From Diadema setosum (taxonomy: Eukaryota; Echinodermata; Echinoidea; Diadematoida; Diadematidae), in contig NC_092701.1 in NCBI RefSeq assembly GCF_964275005.1, forward strand, positions 37,587,020 to 37,651,019: 64,000 bases of DNA, read 5' to 3'. The notes under the pieces are model-generated. The model was not told the origin of the DNA, ran no database searches, and worked only from the letters and a program-made list of their open reading frames with translations. The position numbers were made by a program, and so were the translations under genes. Positions 60,601-64,000 of this stretch are shown here, one piece after another (the stretch's first letter is position 1; each line of letters opens with the position of its first letter).

Positions 60601-62895
60601 TGACCTCTGCCGTGACCTCGTGAGTACGACTGTTTTTAAGGCGGAGCTCCTGCAGCTTCTCTTCCTTCACCTTTAGCTTGTCTTTGTCTGCTCGGGTCAC
60701 TGTGGGTTTGTTCAGCAGAAGGTGACGCAGCCTGGTATAAGACTTCAGCAACTTCCGATACCTGAATGATACAATATCTCAGACAGAGCAAAGAATGATA
60801 CCAGAGGAGAAGAGCAGGACAGGCGAACAAATAAACAGAGGATGAGTAGCAGTACACAGAAATTATTATCAAAACAGAGAATATATTATGTTGAACACAA
60901 AAAGAACACAAAAAGAGAAGTGCAGGAGTAATATGCTGGGTACCAGAATATCTTACTGAAAAGAAAGAAGATAGGAGTCAATAGCAGAACACACAAACAA
61001 ATGAATTGCACAATGTGAAGAAGTGATCAGATTAATCCTGGCTAACAAAAAAAGAAAATACATTAGAGGGTGAACAAAGTGCATACACAGTTTGGAGTAA
61101 TGGAGGTACATATAAGTGTCACTGTGAATAAAAGATAATTCATATGTATGACTAGAAATGTCGCTTTGGCGACTGGTATGCCTCCGCCATAATGCATGAT
61201 TTTCCCAATAGGTCTAGATAGTACATGTGGACAATGTGTGACTACATTTTCACAAAATTGGCAAAATATTGAAATAACAAATTTGTCACAAATGTGTTGA
61301 ATGTTCACCTTCCTTGACCTAGGTTTAATTGGATGAATAGGAGAGCATGTATCTAGGGATTTAAGGACTTTAACTTGACTTTGACCCATTCATACATTTA
61401 GGCATAGAGTAATTTTCAAGGTACAGGTGTGGAGAATTGGTGTGAATTTCTGAATTGAATAGTAAATTGTTACCATTTTCATCTGGCCCTTGACCCTAAA
61501 ATTCATAAGATAATCACTTTCAGGTAGAACATGCATAATATGTACTAAGTTTCAAGATAACTTGAGCCACTTCCGAGATATGGAGGAAAAAGTTTGTTCA
61601 GCACTTTCACTTGATCTTTGACCTTTTGACCTTTGAGGCAAAAAAAAGAAGAAAAAAGAAAACTTTCCAGAGAATTTCTATTAGGTTACACATGCATACA
61701 CCAAGTGTAAAAAAAAATAACCCTGCTGGCATTGCATAAATATGAGGGAAATAGTAAAATTTTGAAGTGTTGCACTTGACCTTTGACCCCTGACCTTTGA
61801 CCCCATGAATCCTACATTCTCTAGATAATCAATTCCAGTCAGTACATGTATATACTATGTTCCATGAAGATACCTTGAACAATTTTCCAAGGTACGGAGA
61901 AAAAAAAGAAGTTTTAATATTTTTACTTGACCTTTTGACCTTTGACCTTTGACCTCATGACCTAAACTTTCACCAGAGAATCTTAATTGGGTAATACATG
62001 TATACACTAAGTTTCAAGAAAGTATCTTCAGGCATTCAATAGATATGGTGGAAATAGTGATATTTTATGTATTTGACCCTGACCTTTTGACCTTTGACCT
62101 TTGACCTCATGACCCAAACCTTCACCAGAGAATCTTAATTGGGTAATACATGTATACACTAAGTTTCAAGAAAATATCTTCAGGCATTCAATAGATATGG
62201 TGGAAATAGTGAAATTTTATGTATTTGACCTTGACCTTTTGACCTTTTGACCTTTGACCTTGAGCATGTGCACCCAAAAGTTGATAGGCACAACTTCACC
62301 CCCTAATACACATACATGCCAAGTTTCATTAGGATACCTCAACAGGTTTTGATAGTTACCTTGTCCACAAAATTCATTACGGACGGACGGAAGGACGGAC
62401 GGACGGACGGACGGACGGAAGGACGGACGGACGGACGGACGGACGGACGGACGGACAACCCGAAAACATAATGCCTCCGGCACCACTTCGTGGCGGAGGC
62501 ATAACAAGAAAATAGGGTGGAAACTATCATCATACTGGTAAACAGAAGATTACAATACAGTAATTATACTATCAAAAAGAAGGTTCAAAGCCAGTTTGTA
62601 TTAGTAGGACAGAAAAATATCAAGATATCCTCAAAAGAAATAAAGTAGACGGAGAAGGAAAACAAGGGGAAAAGGGGAAGCAGCAAATAGAGCAACTAAT
62701 AACATTTTCATATCAAACAGTATATACATGGAGGGGCATGTCTCAAAGGAATATTATGATTTTTACTTACTCAGGGTCCCCAATGTAGGACAATTGAGCA
62801 GGACGGACACCAAAGTGGACAATGACCGGAAAAGTGACCTTCTCAGGATCTCTTTGATCACGGTCTAACTGGTCTATCCTGATAGATGAGGGTTT
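35753..62895 (-). CDS. DROSHA: DROSHA, microprocessor RNase III (C-terminal 794 residues)
   Basis: Twelve exons on the - strand: 62895-62771, 60761-60554, 58584-58477, 57678-57537, 47447-47227, 46218-46000, 45082-45029, 43939-43836, 42445-42340, 41754-41610, 37992-37910, 36622-35753 (TAG). All phases agree. DROSHA cuts pri-miRNA hairpins in the nucleus with DGCR8. Domain order matches the family: connector/platform ('[13 protein letters not shown]'), RIIIDa ('[14 protein letters not shown]', '[20 protein letters not shown]'), RIIIDb ('[14 protein letters not shown]', '[10 protein letters not shown]', '[10 protein letters not shown]', 'ADLVEALIGAMY'), then a dsRBD ('[16 protein letters not shown]'). 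The signature Glu/Asp of both RNase III domains are kept. The N-terminal half is beyond the right edge. Odd points are an Arg/Ser/Glu-rich tail of about 190 residues after the dsRBD, where the human protein ends soon after, and one GC-AG intron. Confidence 0.96.
37910..37992 (-). CDS. DROSHA: DROSHA exon, end of RIIIDb
   Basis: 83 bp, acceptor GTTTTCAG, donor GTATTT. '[17 protein letters not shown]', 'FYPRLK', against human 'FIAALYIDKDLEYVHTF', 'FFPRLK'. Confidence 0.94.
38419..39314 (+). mobile_element. Probable solo LTR
   Basis: About 0.9 kb beginning near TGTTCTGGGA and ending GGTCGTAACA, with a TATATAAAAG box at about 38632 and AATAAA at about 39242. No internal gag or pol sequence flanks it, so it reads as a lone LTR fossil of a Gypsy-like element. 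Matching target duplications were not found and the left boundary is uncertain. Confidence 0.45.
39450..41129. mobile_element. Harbinger-like non-autonomous element, 1.68 kb
   Basis: Terminal inverted repeats GGCCAAGTAAAAAAAGAAA...TTTCTTTTTTTACTTGGCC followed by 'TTTCTCGTCC'. The 3-bp duplication TAA is at 39447-39449 and 41130-41132. The 'TTTCTCGTCC' motif recurs inside. A GC-rich core at 40390-40865 differs in composition from its surroundings. No transposase. In the DROSHA intron 37993-41609. Confidence 0.8.
41481..41530 (+). repeat. piggyBac-like MITE end fragment
   Basis: TTAACCCTAATCAGGCTGGA then a T-run, matching the outermost 20 bp of the family (compare 30654). Truncated about 80 bp from a DROSHA splice donor. 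Confidence 0.5.
41610..41754 (-). CDS. DROSHA: DROSHA exon, RIIIDb middle
   Basis: 145 bp, acceptor TTTTGTCCAG, donor GTAAGC. '[20 protein letters not shown]' and 'KIMADLVE'. Confidence 0.94.
42340..42445 (-). CDS. DROSHA: DROSHA exon, RIIIDb catalytic motif
   Basis: 106 bp, acceptor ATCTGACAG, donor GTAAGT. '[16 protein letters not shown]' and '[10 protein letters not shown]'. Confidence 0.95.
42583..43281. mobile_element. pogo/Tc1-mariner-like MITE, 699 bp
   Basis: Ends CAGTACTCTCTGCATAATCG and, as reverse complement of the right end, CAGTACTCTCCGCGTACCCA. TA lies on both sides (42581-42582 and 43282-43283). Inner copies of 'CGATTAAGCGGAGTACCC'-type sequence occur near both ends. No transposase. 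In a DROSHA intron. Confidence 0.75.
43836..43939 (-). CDS. DROSHA: DROSHA exon, start of RIIIDb
   Basis: 104 bp, acceptor TTTTAATAG, donor GTCTGT. '[13 protein letters not shown]' and '[18 protein letters not shown]'. Confidence 0.94.
44960..45410. repeat. Low-complexity (GAT)n/(AAT)n tract near the 54-bp exon
   Basis: GATGAT and AATAAT-rich sequence at 45312-45405 in the intron upstream of the linker exon. Otherwise plain intron. Confidence 0.6.
45029..45082 (-). CDS. DROSHA: DROSHA 54-bp linker exon
   Basis: Eighteen codons, acceptor CTGATGTAG, donor GTACAA. '[14 protein letters not shown]' matches human 'NTDRQLIETSPVLQ'. Found by phase and homology; too short for most gene finders. Confidence 0.85.
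46000..46218 (-). CDS. DROSHA: DROSHA exon, RIIIDa second half
   Basis: 219 bp, in phase at both ends. '[20 protein letters not shown]', '[18 protein letters not shown]'. The Glu of NCLEA is the conserved metal-binding residue. Confidence 0.95.
47227..47447 (-). CDS. DROSHA: DROSHA exon, RIIIDa catalytic motif
   Basis: 221 bp, acceptor ATCTTTCAG, donor GTTTGT. '[16 protein letters not shown]', '[13 protein letters not shown]', '[11 protein letters not shown]'. Confidence 0.95.
47622..48693. mobile_element. 1.07-kb element with GAGTTGAGCCAC inverted repeats
   Basis: Begins GGGGAAGTGTGGGAGAGTTG and ends with its complement. Further copies of 'GGGAGAGTTGAGCCA' lie inside in both orientations (about 47646, 47993, 48015, 48449, 48471). 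No coding frame and no clear target duplication. Family not assigned. In the 10-kb DROSHA intron. Confidence 0.75.
49483..49568 (+). repeat. A-rich low-complexity tract
   Basis: C-run followed by A-rich sequence with CAA units. The apparent open frames here are low complexity. Confidence 0.9.
49640..50635 (+). repeat. Older dispersed repeat split by a MITE
   Basis: 49640-49729 and 50501-50635 join across the MITE into one sequence with 'CACCCTGCTCTTGCGATGAA', 'AGCAGGATCTTTTACGTGCA' and 'ACACGGGACCTCCATTTTAT'. I recognise this motif series as recurring in many animal genomes, probably a conserved SINE core, but cannot assign its name. Confidence 0.5.
49730..50500 (+). mobile_element. piggyBac-like MITE, copy a (best preserved)
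   Basis: TTAA-CCCTAAAAGGGCCGG at the left and CCGGCCCCTTTAGGG-TTAA at the right. Poly(G)/(C) lies next to both ends, then 'CGACGTTTCGCG' and 'GAGACCAAATTTGC' on the left and 'GCGATCGCACCAC' and 'CCGAGATCTT' on the right. The AT-rich middle has repeated 'AAATACATAAGAA'. TTAA duplication and CCC ends fit piggyBac. No transposase. Confidence 0.85.
50659..51436. mobile_element. Possible MITE with CCCATATCC ends
   Basis: TTAACCCATATCCACCCG at the left and CGGATATGGGTT at the right, with 'ATCCCGTAGATCGGCG' twice at the right side (51365 and 51410). The right TTAA is not intact. Non-coding. Confidence 0.45.
51540..52735 (+). mobile_element. Dispersed element containing a 157-bp tandem array
   Basis: Head with a 'CATTCGCGTACAATTTCTTG' hairpin and two 'GAGATATAACAGATAAA' repeats, then the tandem array, then a degenerate (ACGG)n tail and 'GACGCCGCAGGCGATCCCTT', ending 'CCGGTGGGCTCGGC'. 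Structure parallels the DR1-rich element (array plus CGGA tail) but the sequence differs. Confidence 0.65.
51701..52540 (+). repeat. Tandem array, five units of exactly 157 bp plus a partial unit
   Basis: 'CATTGGG' recurs at 51701, 51858, 52015, 52172, 52329 and 52486, always 157 bp apart. Units carry 'TGTGACCTTTGACCTTG' or a one-base variant, 'CCATCCACTCCCCAAGG', and 'GGATCAAAAGTTATGACCCA'. Units are about 90-95% alike and contain no open frame. Confidence 0.92.
52735..52812 (-). repeat. tRNA-derived SINE head with A and B boxes
   Basis: The - strand reads a tRNA-like series: 'TAGCCTGGTGGTAGTGTC' (A box and D-arm), 'CTGCCTGGAAAGCAG' (anticodon-like stem, GGA in the loop), then 'GGGTTTGAGTCC' (B box). 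The acceptor ends do not pair, so this is a SINE head and not a functional tRNA gene. Confidence 0.6.
54327..54876 (+). pseudogene. Harbinger transposase (HARBI1-like), truncated
   Basis: '[20 protein letters not shown]' and '[13 protein letters not shown]' match the N-terminal part of HARBI1-type nucleases. '[20 protein letters not shown]' and '[17 protein letters not shown]' carry the first catalytic Asp. '[14 protein letters not shown]' follows in another frame. At least two frame shifts separate these blocks. Coding similarity ends at about 54876, before the last catalytic residues, next to the LINE insertion. Not functional. Confidence 0.85.
55010..55124 (+). mobile_element. LINE RT C-terminal fragment, part 1
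   Basis: '[20 protein letters not shown]' and '[12 protein letters not shown]' match the C-terminal region of the CR1/L2-like RT seen at 3190-3300. Interrupted by the next insertion; continues at 55435. Confidence 0.7.
55125..55434 (-). mobile_element. 5'-truncated retroposon tail inserted in the LINE
   Basis: On the - strand it ends '...TTTTCTGCCAAATAAAATAA' and a (TAA)n-like tail, the pattern of a LINE/SINE 3' end. 'CAGGGCTGCCAGGCG' at 55279 resembles a hAT end but has no partner. Confidence 0.5.
55435..55670 (+). mobile_element. LINE RT C-terminal fragment, part 2
   Basis: '[20 protein letters not shown]' and '[20 protein letters not shown]' parallel 'YPTRRSNEFHLPLLRTLLAQ' of the LINE at 2521-3634, so both come from related elements. 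Confidence 0.7.
56122..57065 (+). mobile_element. DR1-rich dispersed element, tail-truncated copy
   Basis: Starts right after the Harbinger target duplication with 'TGTCGCTACGGCGACTGGTA'. TGACCTTTGACCT occurs at 56462 and, overlapping, at 56468, and further variants are near 56739, 56757 and 56905. The tail is reduced to 'GGGACGGACAGATGGACGAT'. Confidence 0.8.
57065..57536. other. Plain DROSHA intron
   Basis: No repeat or coding signal recognised up to the GC splice donor at 57536-57531. Confidence 0.5.
57537..57678 (-). CDS. DROSHA: DROSHA exon with ALTHPS and GC donor
   Basis: 142 bp from acceptor GTGACCCAG. '[10 protein letters not shown]', '[16 protein letters not shown]'. The donor is G|GCAAGT: only this gives the frame (Lys-Lys-Gly) that human DROSHA has at this junction. 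An alternative in-frame acceptor at 57726 would add 16 residues not seen in human. Confidence 0.9.
58477..58584 (-). CDS. DROSHA: DROSHA exon, start of RIIIDa
   Basis: 108 bp, acceptor TGGCAACTAG, donor GTAAGA. '[15 protein letters not shown]' and '[13 protein letters not shown]' correspond to human 'HAMMLPVLTHHIRYH' and 'IGYTFQDRCLLQ'. Confidence 0.92.
58720..58812. mobile_element. 94-bp palindromic TTAA MITE, copy 2
   Basis: TTAACCCGTTGAGGATGAGT at the left, ending ACAGGTTAA, with a perfect inner 'CCCGAGTATACTCGGG' palindrome. Partner of 21475-21568. In a DROSHA intron. Confidence 0.7.
59597..60372 (+). mobile_element. piggyBac-like MITE, copy d
   Basis: TTAACCCTATTCTAACTGGG and CCCAGTTAGAATAGGGTTAA: perfectly paired ends differing from copy a just inside TTAACCCTA, so it belongs to a separate subfamily. 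Shares 'CTACGTTTCGCG', 'GAGACCAAATTTGCGACGTC' and 'GGTGGCCGAGATCT'. In a DROSHA intron. Confidence 0.85.
60554..60761 (-). CDS. DROSHA: DROSHA exon, helical connector
   Basis: 208 bp, starts with one base completing a Glu codon, donor GTGAGG. '[19 protein letters not shown]', Lys/Glu-rich helix, '[20 protein letters not shown]'. Confidence 0.93.
61151..62503 (+). mobile_element. DR1-rich dispersed element, longest copy
   Basis: Complete from 'TAGAAATGTCGCTTTGGCGA' to 'TGGCGGAGGCATAA'. Perfect TGACCTTTGACCT at 61936, 61943, 62088, 62095 and 62248, plus several one-base variants. It has one more internal repeat unit than 24844-25973. In the DROSHA intron 60762-62770. Confidence 0.87.
62383..62456 (+). 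repeat. (CGGA)n microsatellite in the element tail
   Basis: About 18 CGGA units with two AGGA variants. The shorter homologue in the 24844 copy has four to five units. Confidence 0.95.
62771..62895 (-). CDS. DROSHA: DROSHA exon, connector/platform
   Basis: 125 bp, acceptor ATTCCGTAG, donor GTAAGT. 'IRIDQLDRD' and '[16 protein letters not shown]' match human DROSHA just before the RNase III region. The most N-terminal exon in the window. Confidence 0.93.
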
Positions 62896-63053
62896 CTACG
62901 GAATAACCAAGTAACAATAACACAAAGTTGAAGTTGACATTGAAGTTTATTAGCATCTATGCATTTACATGTTTACATGGCATAATACACAACAACACTA
63001 AGGCACATGCATGAATACAGGATAAGAAAGAATAGAAAATAGCATTAAGAATG

Positions 63054-63814
63054 TTAACCCTATTTCCACCACGGGGGGGTCACTTTGGCCCCCCTCGACG
63101 TTTCGCGTGATTATTCCGCAACACATGATACTCTCGCCGCGACATTTTATGACTTTTTTCTTTCAAGTATCGTGCAACTTTCGAGACCAAATTTGTCGCT
63201 CCAGGGCATACCATTTTGAAGCCACGCCCCTTTGAAAAAAAAATTTGTCGACCCCAAAATTGCTCAAAAACATGATTTTGTGTACAAATCCAATATAAAT
63301 TGTGTTTTTAAATTCATATAAAAATAAATATTTTTACTTTCAATGGCTAATAATGATTTATTTAGCCTGATTATGCTTTAAAATGTTTCTGCGACAAATT
63401 TTGATGGAAAAAAACAAAACAAAAATTGAAAAAACAAAGAAATACATAAGAAATTCAATAAACAATAAAATACATAAGAAATAATTATGAAGCCGAATTT
63501 TTGCTTCAATATTATTGTTGAGGATATTGAAGAATATGTTCACCAACAGTTAGAAGTCTTATTTTTATTTTTTGATTTATAGGCAAAAAATTATTTTTGC
63601 ATAAATTAACATAAATTAATATAAAATACATACACGTAAATCAAAATTTGAAAAATCTAACTATACAGTCTTGTAGATTACACTGGCTTCGACTTAAGTG
63701 CAAATTTTTGCGAGGATCGCGCAATCCACGACCGAGATCTGAAGGGGGGGGGGGGGCCCAAAAAGGCTCCCGGTGGTTTCATGTCCCTCAAAAACCCGGT
63801 GGGATTAGGGTTAA
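63054..63814 (+). mobile_element. piggyBac-like MITE, copy e
   Basis: TTAACCCTATTTCCACCACG and GGTGGGATTAGGGTTAA ends, G-runs inside both, 'CTCGACGTTTCGCG', 'GAGACCAAATTTGTCG', 'CGACCGAGATCTGAAGG'. Lies in the DROSHA intron upstream of the first exon visible here. Confidence 0.82.
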
Positions 63815-64000
63815 TCAAGTCTGAAACCTGTCTTGTACACAGGTTTTAAAAATGTAATACAGCTGTTTAATAGTACAGTACAATGATTTGCTCCAGTTTG
63901 AAAATACATGAAACACTAGAGGGGCCATCAAAGACGGCAGACCCACGCCTTAGCGGCGCTACAGAGTCTGGGTAAACATACTGTGCATTCAGTCGCCTAC
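63815..64000. other. Window end, nothing recognised
   Basis: The last 90 bases are GC-richer but show no match to a DROSHA exon on the - strand. Confidence 0.4.

Noticed and set aside
63900-64000. A further upstream DROSHA exon at the window edge
   Set aside because: The - strand translation shows no DROSHA similarity and no acceptor/donor pair.

Overview
This is a eukaryotic, intron-rich, repeat-rich nuclear window with two well-supported host genes facing each other. On the + strand, HMCES (SRAP-domain abasic-site DNA-protein crosslinking protein) is complete in seven coding exons, 18383-26548. On the - strand, DROSHA (microprocessor RNase III) has its C-terminal 794 residues in twelve coding exons, 62895 down to 35753; its N-terminal half lies beyond the right edge. 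Both proteins follow the vertebrate proteins closely, introns are kilobases long, and the non-coding DNA is packed with DNA-transposon relics, CR1/L2-type LINE pieces and tRNA-derived SINEs. A marine deuterostome invertebrate (echinoderm-like) is the best guess; this is inference, not proof.

Layout. 1-6111 is a nested inverted-repeat structure: arms of about 1.15 kb enclose a non-LTR retrotransposon piece that itself carries a foldback cluster and an almost perfect 768-bp hairpin. 7234-14056 is a 6.8-kb element with CACTCT...AGAGTG ends and many TGACTAGAT-like subterminal motifs. Inside it, on the - strand, is a spliced gene of a SAM-like animal family of unknown function, and no known transposase is visible. 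14127-15830 is a degenerate local repeat cluster. 18383-26548 is HMCES. 26600-35700 is intergenic and filled with MITEs, including two inverted copies of one family with clean 4-bp target duplications, a 1.2-kb foldback, and TTAA-bounded piggyBac-like elements. 35753-62895 is DROSHA. Its introns hold a probable solo LTR, a Harbinger-like MITE, a pogo-like MITE, a 1.07-kb GTTGAGCCAC element, more piggyBac-like MITEs, a five-unit array of exact 157-bp period, a 2.6-kb Harbinger with a decayed transposase, and copies of a dispersed element dense in TGACCTTTGACCT.

Function. The two host genes act in unrelated pathways (abasic-site protection; pri-miRNA cleavage) and are simply convergent neighbours. 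The points most worth a second look are the 6.8-kb element with its unusual gene, the transposon-borne runs of perfect DR1 nuclear-receptor motifs, an Arg/Ser/Glu-rich C-terminal tail on DROSHA, a GC-AG intron of 10 kb in DROSHA, and a microsatellite-encoded polyglycine insertion in the HMCES catalytic domain.
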